A stretch of 7,939 nucleotides of DNA from CAYZAW01 sp964476505. Lineage in GTDB: Bacteria; Bacillota; Clostridia; Christensenellales; CAG-138. Positions 1-6,786 of the stretch are shown here, piece after piece (positions within the stretch are counted from its first letter, which is position 1; every line of letters begins with the position of its first letter). A program made the position numbers and the translations under genes. Location of the stretch: assembly GCA_964476505.1 (NCBI GenBank), contig CAYZAW010000067.1, forward strand, positions 1 through 7,939. The letters are read 5' to 3'. Under the pieces are notes generated by a model. That model had not been told where the DNA came from. It did not search any database and saw only the letters and a list, made by a program, of their open reading frames with translations.

Positions 1-408
1 GAACATAGGACGCCACTTGATACCCTCTCAATTACAACAGGAGAAAGTGCCTAAATATGGGCGTTTCTTATGAATCCAGTATTGTAAATCATAACGCTGG
101 AGCAATCCACCATCTTAAAGTATAGAATACAATAGACTGTCCTTCATAATACAAGCGATGGAAGCAGGATAATGTGTCAACCATTTAAACAGCTTATCCA
201 TGCCGATGCCCAACATATACTGATGCGCCGTGTGCAGTTAAGGCAAATCTGCGCACGGCCTTTTATACGCCCATATCCAGGAACGGCGTGATCATATGAA
301 ACGATTTTGCATTCTCCTGCATGATTCGCATATTTATAGCATTGTTACGTACCTATTAAATCACATAGGCAAAAGACATCACGCTTGCCTGAGTAACTCC
401 ATATCACT
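1..408. other. Intergenic region without a supportable gene
   Basis: I see no convincing gene here. Short open stretches exist, such as a 33-codon ATG frame at 115-216 on the minus strand and a frame open from the left edge to a stop at 71-73 on the plus strand. Neither has a ribosome site or a recognisable product. The only clear element is the plus-strand terminator at 227-264. Just downstream of the cupin gene, 367-390 holds a weak inverted repeat, AGGCAA and TTGCCT around a 12-base loop, without a T-tract in either direction. The 3' end of the minus-strand operon is therefore not marked by an obvious intrinsic terminator. Confidence 0.5.
227..264 (+). terminator. Rho-independent terminator, plus strand
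   Basis: GCCGTGTGCAG (227-237) pairs with CTGCGCACGGC (249-259). This gives an 11-bp GC-rich stem with a single G-U wobble and an 11-base loop, followed by C and TTTT (261-264). The T-tract is on the plus strand only, so it would end a transcript coming from the left. That transcript's gene lies outside the window or is not recognisable. On the minus strand the same stem has no T-tail, but it could act as a 3' stabilising hairpin for the sugar operon. Confidence 0.75.
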
Positions 409-792
409 TTATGCATGCTGCATATTCAGCACATGCGCCGCATCCGCTTCCGTCAGTGGATACACAATGAAAAGCGTTTTTACCGCTTTTTTAACGCGAA
501 AAATAATATGTCTATCCGACTTACCACCGCATTCGATGATATCGCCCTGCTTCGCTGTTTCACACGTTCCATCTGTTCGTTCCAGCTCCAATTCCCCTTC
601 TAGAACAAGATTGTATTCGACATTTTCTCCATATTCTATATCTACCTCGCCCTCCGGCGCTTCCCAATACCCTATCAATTGCCGGTGATCCGCCGCCAAA
701 GATACGATAGACATCTTTGCACAATACGTCGTATTGTCATAAGGGTGTAAAAACAAAGCCTCGTGCAGGTTCTGCTGTGTGATGATCCTCAT
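409..792 (-). CDS. Small cupin-domain protein, metal ligands not evident
   Basis: This 127-residue protein has the layout of a single-domain cupin. The first conserved block is around residues 49-70, with a VLEGELEL turn (63-70). The second is around 83-99, with GDIIE (83-87) and H95. In metal-binding cupins the first block carries HxH and a Glu. Here the corresponding stretch, EYGENVEYN (53-61), has no histidine, so a classical metal site is doubtful and the fold may serve binding or a metal-free reaction. The ATG overlaps the stop of the ROK kinase gene by four bases (ATGA), with GGAGAGG just upstream, so it is the last gene of the sugar operon. Its role there may be as a sugar-binding accessory, an epimerase-like enzyme or a sensor; this is unknown. 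The family call is fairly secure, the function is not. Confidence 0.7.
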   Translation of the reverse strand: MRIITQQNLHEALFLHPYDNTTYCAKMSIVSLAADHRQLIGYWEAPEGEVDIEYGENVEYNLVLEGELELERTDGTCETAKQGDIIECGGKSDRHIIFRVKKAVKTLFIVYPLTEADAAHVLNMQHA

Positions 793-1718
793 ATGTCCTC
801 TCCGTTCTCAAAAAGTGTTGCAGCGCCAATGACACCGCCGCTTTCATGTAATGCGGCGACTTTTATGATTGGATGATGTCCGCGATATACGCGAGCCGTC
901 AGCATTTCATTCAACTTCGGCAAATATGGCTCCAACCCATGCGCTACGCCGCCGCCAAGTACGATACAATCCGGCGTAAAAAGCAGCGTATATTGATTAA
1001 GTGCGCGCATCAGGTAGCGATTGTACCGTTCAACGACATTTCGCGCCGTACCGTCTCCATCTTTTGCTAGGGCAAACAACGCCTTAACCGTTAACCCCGG
1101 CGTAATCTCCTCAGCAAGACGCGCAAGAGCCGTACCGGAACAAGTGCTTTCCATACAACCTTCCACTACACAATAGCAAGGAACCGCATCCAATACAGGC
1201 TCCTCCCCTTTAGCACGTACACAGATATGCCCAGCCAAATGTTGATACGCAGGCGTGTTCTCCACCCGTCCGTGTGCAGTAAAGCCAAACCCAACGCCTG
1301 TTCCAAGCGTAAGCGTAATGACCCGCTCCGACCCACGTCCCGCCCCATACCGGCTTTCCGCGATTGCAATCAGTTTCGCATCATTTTCCACTTGGCATGG
1401 AAGCTGAAGTTTTTCTTGCAGTACGTCTGCTAGTGGGTAACTGTCCGGCAGATCAATGAAATCGCACATCGTATCGATTCGGTTGCGCCCGAACACAAAG
1501 CTGCCAATGGATACGCCGATACCGGTTATCATGCGTTTTTGAATACCCTGCTCTTGCAACATCGTATTGATACAATTCTGCAAACCATCCAACAACTCCG
1601 CCTCATGGTGCGCCGTAGGCATTATCATGAGAGCTCGTACCTTATAGGACGCGTCAACCAGCCCTACCTTTGTGCGCGTGCCGCCAAAATCAACGCCAAT
1701 AACATATCGATCATTCAT
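789..1718 (-). CDS. ROK-family sugar kinase
   Basis: This 309-residue cytoplasmic protein is most likely an ATP-dependent sugar kinase, because it is a full-length ROK protein without the N-terminal helix-turn-helix of ROK repressors. Visible motifs are the phosphate-binding DFGGTRTKVG (10-19), the END triad at 111-113 whose D113 is the expected catalytic base, TLGTGVG (137-143), H164 in AGH, the zinc-type cysteines C181, C183 and C188 followed by E190, and GGGV (255-258). The usual Gly after the second Cys (CxCG) is Val here. The usual Pro-Gly in the GIGV block is also absent. I chose the ATG at 1718 because it forms a TAATG overlap with the stop of the SIS gene and has GGGTGG upstream. An ATG five codons earlier is possible. 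It sits between the isomerase and cupin genes, so it probably makes the sugar 6-phosphate used by the SIS enzyme. Its substrate cannot be read from sequence. Confidence 0.88.
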   Translation of the reverse strand: MNDRYVIGVDFGGTRTKVGLVDASYKVRALMIMPTAHHEAELLDGLQNCINTMLQEQGIQKRMITGIGVSIGSFVFGRNRIDTMCDFIDLPDSYPLADVLQEKLQLPCQVENDAKLIAIAESRYGAGRGSERVITLTLGTGVGFGFTAHGRVENTPAYQHLAGHICVRAKGEEPVLDAVPCYCVVEGCMESTCSGTALARLAEEITPGLTVKALFALAKDGDGTARNVVERYNRYLMRALNQYTLLFTPDCIVLGGGVAHGLEPYLPKLNEMLTARVYRGHHPIIKVAALHESGGVIGAATLFENGEDI

Positions 1719-2749
1719 TATTGCACCACCCATGATACCGTTCCAAGTGCGCCTACATTCAAATGATTAACCACCGCATTTTGATATGCAAACAGTTGAA
1801 ACACCAACGCCAGCGCCAACATTTGATATCCCTCTCCTGCGCCGAAATCGGGAACTAGGATCTCTGTGCAGCCATCGATCTTGCATGGTGTTTGAGCGAT
1901 ACGTATGGTATGTTTTGCAATTTCATTGATGCGGCGCCAAATCATATCCGAACGTTCAGTGGACAGCACGTCCAAAAGCAAGGGTACGGTATCTGTTTGT
2001 GCTACCTCAATGGTTCCATGATAAAAATTATCCAGCGTAGAGATACAGGAACATTTTCTGGATGCTTCTTCTATCCAGAGCGCCCCGCTTTTAATAACGC
2101 CCATACCGTAGCCGCGGGAGAGCAGATAGAAACTTGGCGTGTCGCTTAAAAAAGGGATGCTTTGTATACACTCCAATAGGTCTTCTTTATTCTCTTCCAT
2201 CCATTGAAACATGTCTTCAAGGCGGGCAGAAAGTGCGACGCTGTCATATCCGGGCTGCATGGCGGAAACACACAGTAACCCGCAAAGCGCCATAGAAGTA
2301 TATGCCTTTGTGCATATCAGCGCATCATATTCCGCAGGATCAGCTAAAACCACATCAGAATGCTTTGCCATGGTGCTTTCCGGCGTCATTGTAATTGACA
2401 CACATGTTGCGCCCGCTTCTTGCAGCATAGATGGAAACCGCGCCACTTCAAAGCTTTCCCCTGAGCGCGACATCAACAGATACAGTGTATCAGCGTTAAT
2501 TGCCGTTCTATCCTGCATCAGTTCTGCCGTTTCGATTAGTTCCACTCCAGTGCGCAGCTTCTTCAGCTCATGAAACATAGGCATCAGCGAATAGAAAGCG
2601 CTACCCATAGACGTTAGAACAATTTTGTTTGCATTCCGCAGCAATCCGGCGATTTCATAGACCTTCTGTGAACTTTCGCCGCACATTACGTTTAAAACTT
2701 TTTGTAATTCCCATGGCTGTTTAAAAATATCTTGTAAATATGAATTCAC
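1718..2749 (-). CDS. Double-SIS-domain sugar-phosphate isomerase/deglycase-like enzyme
   Basis: This 343-residue protein has two SIS (sugar isomerase) domains, like the isomerase half of GlmS and the fructosamine-6-phosphate deglycase FrlB. Domain 1 shows SMGSA (47-51) and SRSGES (94-99), the phosphate-binding turn. Domain 2 shows SRGYG (211-215), EE (227-228) and FYHG (242-245), where H244 matches the ring-opening His of GlmS-type enzymes. The Pro usually following HG is Thr here. The C-terminus, after NH at 328-329, has no Lys or Arg, so the GlmS C-terminal catalytic Lys is missing. I start it at GTG (2749), because GGAGG lies six bases upstream and the GTGA gives a four-base overlap with the permease stop. 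The longer frame's upstream ATG has no support. It lies between the transporter and the kinase, which suggests it converts the imported phosphorylated sugar or conjugate. Aldose-ketose isomerase, amino-sugar deaminase and Amadori deglycase are all possible. Confidence 0.85.
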   Translation of the reverse strand: MNSYLQDIFKQPWELQKVLNVMCGESSQKVYEIAGLLRNANKIVLTSMGSAFYSLMPMFHELKKLRTGVELIETAELMQDRTAINADTLYLLMSRSGESFEVARFPSMLQEAGATCVSITMTPESTMAKHSDVVLADPAEYDALICTKAYTSMALCGLLCVSAMQPGYDSVALSARLEDMFQWMEENKEDLLECIQSIPFLSDTPSFYLLSRGYGMGVIKSGALWIEEASRKCSCISTLDNFYHGTIEVAQTDTVPLLLDVLSTERSDMIWRRINEIAKHTIRIAQTPCKIDGCTEILVPDFGAGEGYQMLALALVFQLFAYQNAVVNHLNVGALGTVSWVVQ

Positions 2750-3591
2750 TTTACACCTCCGGCAGTTAAGCCGCGAATAAACCATTTTTGACTAATGATG
2801 TATAGAAAGATGACCGGCAACGAAGCCAGTGCAGCACCAGCCATTAAAAGCGGTACATCCAGATTGAAAAGGCCCTGCAAGGATGTCAATCCGACCATCA
2901 GCGTACGTTTTGCCTCGTCCTGCAAGAATACGAACGCAATCATCAATTCGTTCCATATCCACATGGCGTTGACGATGCTGGCAGCGGAAATGCCGGGGCT
3001 CACCAGCGGAAGCACAATCTTATGGAACATCTTTAAAAACCCACAGCCATCAATACGCGCCGCTTCCAACAGGCTGACCGGTACCGCACTCATAAAGCTG
3101 GACAGCATATTGATCGTAAATGGAAGAATCAAGCCGACATAAATGAGTATCGTTGGCAAGAACGAGTTGGTTAGCCCAAATTCCGAAAACAGGACAAACA
3201 GCGGTATCAACAGTACGACGCCCGGCACTGACATAAGTGGCATGATGCAGTTTGCCACCAGCGTTCTTCCGCGAAAGCGGAATTTTCCCACGGCAAACGC
3301 TGCCATAGCACCCAAGTATGCACATAGGAAAACGGAGCAGACCGTTAATAAGATGCTGTTTAAAAACATTTGAGGAAAATTATATTCGCCCAGTAGCTTT
3401 ACATAATTTTCAAAGGTCGGCTGTGCCGGTAAGCTATACACGTTAGTTAAATACTCCGCCTTGCCTTTCATGGAATTGGTCAGGACAAAATAGACCGGTA
3501 CAAGCTGCAGCAGTACAAACAAGCCCGTTAGTGCAGATAGTATCCATGTAGCTGGTGTGCGGCGCTTTCTATTCCCTGCTATTGCTTTCAT
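2746..3591 (-). CDS. Sugar ABC transporter permease, MalG/CUT1 type
   Basis: This 281-residue inner-membrane protein is the second permease of a binding-protein-dependent carbohydrate importer. It has about six hydrophobic segments, the first around residues 15-37. The EAA loop that docks on the ATPase is at 176-199: EAARIDG, then IVLP and a final P. WNEL follows at 213-216, and the C-terminus QKWFIRGLTAGGVK is typical of MalG relatives. The frame is open 71 codons further upstream, but that stretch is antisense-like low-quality sequence. The ATG at 3591 has GAGGAGG just upstream and forms a TGATG one-base overlap with the stop of the first permease. Its own stop overlaps the SIS start. It pairs with the first permease in the membrane. 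No ATPase gene accompanies them, so a shared MsmX/UgpC-like ATPase is expected. Confidence 0.95.
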   Translation of the reverse strand: MKAIAGNRKRRTPATWILSALTGLFVLLQLVPVYFVLTNSMKGKAEYLTNVYSLPAQPTFENYVKLLGEYNFPQMFLNSILLTVCSVFLCAYLGAMAAFAVGKFRFRGRTLVANCIMPLMSVPGVVLLIPLFVLFSEFGLTNSFLPTILIYVGLILPFTINMLSSFMSAVPVSLLEAARIDGCGFLKMFHKIVLPLVSPGISAASIVNAMWIWNELMIAFVFLQDEAKRTLMVGLTSLQGLFNLDVPLLMAGAALASLPVIFLYIISQKWFIRGLTAGGVK

Positions 3592-4478
3592 CACCAATCC
3601 TCCTCGTCCGTGTTCAGTCTCTTTCGCACTATTGCCTGTAAGACTACCAGTACCAACGCAAGAACTAGCAGTATAACAGCCAAGGCGGAAGAAAGCCCGT
3701 ACTGGTGATACCGAATACCCATTTGGTAAATATAGTATTCCAGTATATACGTACTGTTCACGGGACCGCCGCGCGTCATTACAAATACATAATTGAACAT
3801 CCATGACAGCATATTGATCATGGAAAAAACGATATAGAAGGAGAGTACCGGCTTCAGCTCCGGTATCAAAATCTTACGTGTCATAGTCCATACGCCCGCG
3901 CCGTCCAAGCGGGCTGCTTCCAATACTGATTCATCCACGGACAGCAACCGCGCTAAAAACAGCACAATGCCAAACCCTAGTTCCTTCCAAACAACAACAA
4001 CCATAATGGCAAACAGCGCCGTGTTCCTATCCCCCAACCAAGGCCGGGTAAGCGAGGCTAGCCCAATGTTGGTCAAAACCATATTTACCAGTCCATCTTC
4101 GCGCAAAAGATAGTCGAACACGATACCTACCACCGTAATCGATAGGATATAGGGAATGAGAACAGCGACGCGGTATACCCGCCAACCCGGGATCTTGTAG
4201 AACAGTAACACCGCAAACGCAATGCTTCCTACCACAAGAAAGGGAACGCACAGAAACAGCTTTAGATTGTTTGCGACGGACGTCCAAAACAACTGGTCTT
4301 GAAACATCTGTGCATAGTTTTCCATGTTTACAAATTCCCGGCTATTCCCGCTGATCCGCATGGTGCTGTCCAGTAGCACCTTGCCTATGGGGTATAAAAA
4401 GATCAGCAGGATAATCACCAGTGAGGGAATCAGAAACAAATACGGTATTTTTCGTTGTTTCTTTTGAATATATAGCAT
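3591..4478 (-). CDS. Sugar ABC transporter permease, MalF/UgpA type
   Basis: This 295-residue membrane protein is the first permease of the CUT1-type importer. Hydrophobic segments lie at about 13-31, 73-93, 103-124, 155-177, 211-232 and 264-284. The cytoplasmic EAA motif spans 187-210 (EAARLDGAG, then ILIP and P210). TRGGP at 235-239 is the segment commonly written TxGGP in MalF/UgpA proteins. The ATG at 4478 has AGAGGA five bases upstream. It follows the binding-protein gene after 27 nt and ends in a TGATG overlap with the second permease. Together the two form the transmembrane channel that accepts sugar from the lipoprotein. The specificity is not readable from the permeases. Confidence 0.95.
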   Translation of the reverse strand: MLYIQKKQRKIPYLFLIPSLVIILLIFLYPIGKVLLDSTMRISGNSREFVNMENYAQMFQDQLFWTSVANNLKLFLCVPFLVVGSIAFAVLLFYKIPGWRVYRVAVLIPYILSITVVGIVFDYLLREDGLVNMVLTNIGLASLTRPWLGDRNTALFAIMVVVVWKELGFGIVLFLARLLSVDESVLEAARLDGAGVWTMTRKILIPELKPVLSFYIVFSMINMLSWMFNYVFVMTRGGPVNSTYILEYYIYQMGIRYHQYGLSSALAVILLVLALVLVVLQAIVRKRLNTDEEDW

Positions 4479-4505
4479 CGCTGTCCTCTTTTCAAATCCA
4501 TTGGA

Positions 4506-5858
4506 TTATTGGTAATCTTCCGCCCACTTGTTAAAGTTGTTTACACCCTCTGGGTCCATGGCTCTCCATTTCGCTGCAACGCTCTCCATGTACTCCGCTG
4601 CTTCTTGTGCGGTCGATCCGGAGAATACCATTTGTACAGCCGCGTACATGCCTTCACTGTCTACCATAGCAGGAATGTATATCTCCGCATAGGGGATACC
4701 GTTATTAGCAAGCTGTTCATAGATTTCCCGTTCGCTGTCGGTAGTAAGCCATGCGGGATCAAAACGATCGTCGCAGGGGATATTCTTGGTAAGCTGATAC
4801 CAGCTTTCCAACTGCTCGGGCTGATGGGTAAACACCAAGAAATCCGCTGCTTCCTGTTGATGTTTGGAGAATTTGGGGATTGCAAAGCTGTGTGCTTGGT
4901 TGTTCAGCTTTCCAGCCAACGCACCATTGCCCATTACAGGAATATTCATAATGCCGACCTTCTCCTCGCCGCCCATTTCTTCGATCCATTGGATCGCCTG
5001 TCCATTGGTGGCAAGACCCATCGCAGACTCACCGCGCAGAAACGACTCTCTGCCTTGGAAAAAATCATACGACATAGTGAGCGGGTTGGTATATCCCTTT
5101 TCCTGTAATTCATGCAAAATCTGCAACCATTCCGTATGCTTCGCAGACGCAAATTCGCCTTCTTTTGCTCCAGCCTCGATATATTCCTTGAAGCTGTCAT
5201 GCGCTGCCGGGCCAAACACTGAATACAGCCATGCTGCGCCCCAGCCATCCTTCATGCCGCCAAGTTCCAAGGGAATTACGCCGCTGTTTTTCAAAGCCTC
5301 ACAGGCGGTTAGTAACTCCTCATAATTACTGGGCGGGCTATTCGGATCAAGCCCAGCTGCGGCAAAAAGTTCTTTATTATACATCCATACGATGCTGATT
5401 TGATACCAAGGAGACAGCCACGGTTTATCGTTATAAGAAAGGCCTTCCGTAGCCACCCAATGACTACGCTCTTCTTCCGGTATCAGCTCCGTAATATCTG
5501 CCAATGCATCCTTCCAGATATAATCCAACGCCCATACGCCCGTCCATAAAAACTGGATATCGGGGCCAGTACCCGCCTGAATGGCTGCTTCCCATGCAGG
5601 ATACAGTTGATCGGAGGTCTGCTCTACCAATTCGATATGGATGCCGGGATTCAGCGTCTCATACTTTGCCGCTGTTTCCTCCAGCCATGCTTTGGAGCCC
5701 GGCGTATCGCCCTCGCCCCACCACCAAACCAATAGGTTCTGTTGTTCGCCCGTAGCGGGTTCCTGCGCCGGTTCTACATTGTTTGTTTGGGGTGACGCAC
5801 ATGCCGCTAAACCCACTGCCATCAATACAGCCAGTACTAAACACAATCCTTTTTTCAT
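4506..5858 (-). CDS. Extracellular sugar-binding lipoprotein of the ABC importer (family 1)
   Basis: This 450-residue solute-binding protein captures the sugar outside the membrane. A lipoprotein signal is clear: MKKG, a hydrophobic stretch, then lipobox LAAC with Cys20 as the lipid-anchored residue, followed by a polar Pro/Glu/Gln-rich linker (21-42). The mature protein starts with VWWWGEG (44-50), a Trp-rich stretch that could contact a sugar ring. It has AGTGPDI (95-101), typical of family 1 (CUT1) carbohydrate-binding proteins, and MYNKELF with AAGLDPNSP further on. The ATG at 5858 is chosen over one ten codons upstream because AGGAGG lies six bases before it and the signal peptide begins exactly there. 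It is the first gene of the operon, directly behind the promoter at 5916-5943. Ligand classes for this family include oligosaccharides, amino sugars and glycerol phosphates, and I cannot choose among them. Confidence 0.93.
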   Translation of the reverse strand: MKKGLCLVLAVLMAVGLAACASPQTNNVEPAQEPATGEQQNLLVWWWGEGDTPGSKAWLEETAAKYETLNPGIHIELVEQTSDQLYPAWEAAIQAGTGPDIQFLWTGVWALDYIWKDALADITELIPEEERSHWVATEGLSYNDKPWLSPWYQISIVWMYNKELFAAAGLDPNSPPSNYEELLTACEALKNSGVIPLELGGMKDGWGAAWLYSVFGPAAHDSFKEYIEAGAKEGEFASAKHTEWLQILHELQEKGYTNPLTMSYDFFQGRESFLRGESAMGLATNGQAIQWIEEMGGEEKVGIMNIPVMGNGALAGKLNNQAHSFAIPKFSKHQQEAADFLVFTHQPEQLESWYQLTKNIPCDDRFDPAWLTTDSEREIYEQLANNGIPYAEIYIPAMVDSEGMYAAVQMVFSGSTAQEAAEYMESVAAKWRAMDPEGVNNFNKWAEDYQ

Positions 5859-5907
5859 TGTTTTCCTCCTAATTATTCTTCTTGACATGTCTTTCTTGCT
5901 CCACTTG

Positions 5908-5922
5908 TTATAATAAGTATAA
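5908..5922. promoter_or_regulatory. Candidate GntR operator, operon side
   Basis: TTATAATAAGTATAA has arms TTATA and TATAA. Read on the minus strand it is TTATACTTATTATAA, identical at 13 of 15 positions to the site at 6023-6037 in front of the regulator gene. Both cover a -10 box. The matched pair on either side of a divergent promoter region is what is expected of operators bound by the adjacent GntR/UTRA protein. AT-rich -10 sequence could produce part of the similarity by chance. Confidence 0.55.
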
Positions 5923-5943
5923 TATTATTTGATCCAATGTCAA
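5916..5943 (-). promoter_or_regulatory. Sigma-A-type promoter of the sugar operon
   Basis: On the minus strand TTGACA (5943-5938) is a perfect -35 box. A 16-base spacer leads to TATACT (5921-5916), which matches the -10 consensus at five of six positions. The start of transcription should fall near 5909, leaving a leader of about 50 bases before the binding-protein ATG. The leader contains the 8-bp palindrome GACATGTC at 5884-5891. The -10 box lies inside the candidate operator at 5908-5922, so a bound repressor would block polymerase. Confidence 0.75.
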
Positions 5944-6000
5944 TACTTAAAATAAAACCTTTGTTTTCTGTAGCTAATTGCATTTTACTTCGAATTTGAA

Positions 6001-6029
6001 TTGCATCTAATTACGCTTCATGTTATACT
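6001..6029 (+). promoter_or_regulatory. Promoter of the GntR regulator gene, extended -10 type
   Basis: TATACT (6024-6029) is preceded by TGT (6021-6023), giving an extended -10 element. A spacer of 17 bases separates it from TTGCAT (6001-6006), a poor -35 box, as often seen with extended -10 promoters. Transcription would start near 6036, about 20 bases before the ATG. The TTGCAT belongs to a direct repeat, AATTGCAT, at 5976-5983 and 5999-6006 (23 bases start to start). Confidence 0.6.
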
Positions 6030-6037
6030 TGGTATAA
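6023..6037. promoter_or_regulatory. Candidate GntR operator, regulator side
   Basis: TTATACTTGGTATAA is a perfect inverted repeat, TTATAC and GTATAA around TTG. It covers the -10 box of the regulator gene, so binding would give autorepression. It matches the operon-side site at 13 of 15 positions in the opposite orientation, with both sites starting TTATACTT and ending TATAA. Confidence 0.6.
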
Positions 6038-6056
6038 ATATAAAAAGGATGATGGT

Positions 6057-6773
6057 ATGCTGAATCTCACTGGAACACTACCTTTATATCGTCAGTTGAG
6101 CCAGAAAATGCTGGAACGGATTTTAAACGGCGAATGGGCGATCAATTCAAAGCTGCCTTCCGAAGCCGAGCTGTGCAATACATACGGCATCAGCCGTATG
6201 ACAGTGCGCCTTGCTCTGGATGATTTGCAAAACAAGGGTTACATTGCCCGCCGGCAAGGCATCGGCAGCTTTGTTACCAAACCCAAGATTGAACAGCATT
6301 TGGCTTCTTTTTATAGTTTTACGGATGATATTGAACGCATGGGATACCGCATCGACAAACGGGTGCTTCGCTTCGCTGCCGCTTCCGTTTCTGGCATTAT
6401 ATCAGAGAAGCTTTCTCTGCCGCCAGATTCCCGGGTGTTTATTATTGAGCGTGTCCACTTTTGCAATCAAACGCCTTTCGCAGTAGAATCCTCTTATATT
6501 CCTCAATATATGTGTCCGGCACTATCCTTGGATCTTATTGAAAAAAACGGATTGTATCGCTCCCTGGATTTGTTCGATGTAAAGCCGGACAGCGCGGTTG
6601 AAACATTTGAATCTATTTTACTAGAAGGCAAATATAAAGACCTGTTGCAGCTTTCCGGTACGCCTACAGGTTTCCTTGTCAATCGAATCGCTTCTCATAA
6701 CGGGCTGCCTGTTGAATTTTGCGAGAGTTATGTCAGCGGGGAAATGGTAAAGTACAACGTCATCCTAAAATAA
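6057..6773 (+). CDS. GntR-family (HutC subfamily) transcription regulator with UTRA ligand domain
   Basis: This 238-residue protein has an N-terminal winged helix (about 8-76): PLYRQL (9-14), the GntR hallmark LPSEAELC (33-40), the recognition helix region SRMTVRLALDDL (46-57), and the wing RRQGIGSFV (65-73). The rest (about 84-234) reads as a UTRA domain, the sugar- or phosphosugar-sensing fold of HutC, NagR/YvoA and TreR relatives, including FTDDIERMG (88-96) and the closing VEFCESY (219-225). ATG at 6057 has AAGGA seven bases upstream. It is divergent from the sugar operon and is the natural local regulator. The inferred action is repression of both promoters until a sugar phosphate made by the operon's kinase or isomerase binds the UTRA domain. 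The family is certain; the ligand is unknown. Confidence 0.93.
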   Translation: MLNLTGTLPLYRQLSQKMLERILNGEWAINSKLPSEAELCNTYGISRMTVRLALDDLQNKGYIARRQGIGSFVTKPKIEQHLASFYSFTDDIERMGYRIDKRVLRFAAASVSGIISEKLSLPPDSRVFIIERVHFCNQTPFAVESSYIPQYMCPALSLDLIEKNGLYRSLDLFDVKPDSAVETFESILLEGKYKDLLQLSGTPTGFLVNRIASHNGLPVEFCESYVSGEMVKYNVILK

Positions 6774-6786
6774 ATATTGGCTATTC

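Noticed and set aside
115..216. 33-codon minus-strand frame beginning MLGIGMDKLFKW
   Set aside because: Too short, no ribosome site, no recognised family; open by chance is likely. It could be a fragment of an old gene, but I cannot support that.
296..688. 130-codon plus-strand frame over the cupin gene
   Set aside because: Low-complexity Ser/Cys/Thr-rich product antisense to the cupin coding sequence, with no ribosome site; the minus-strand gene fits the operon by its ATGA overlap.
2593..2606. AGAAAGCGCTACCC resembling a catabolite-responsive element
   Set aside because: It matches the general cre pattern at about 12 of 14 positions but lies deep inside the SIS gene, not near a promoter, so chance in coding sequence is more likely.
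3592..3804. 71-codon N-terminal extension of the second permease
   Set aside because: The extension overlaps the first permease, has no permease features, and a GAGGAGG-served ATG at 3591 starts the typical N-terminus.
4495..4507. 13-base palindrome AATCCATTGGATT at the end of the binding-protein gene
   Set aside because: A centre of one base cannot form a hairpin loop, and the site overlaps the stop codon in the middle of an operon with no promoter; it is probably incidental.
4509..5108. 199-codon plus-strand open frame
   Set aside because: It lies wholly antisense to the sugar-binding lipoprotein gene, which has a signal peptide, lipobox and family motifs. The antisense product has no recognisable pattern and no ribosome site.
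5976..6006. Direct repeat AATTGCAT in the divergent region
   Set aside because: Only eight bases in AT-rich DNA, and the second copy serves as the weak -35 region; not enough for a separate operator call.
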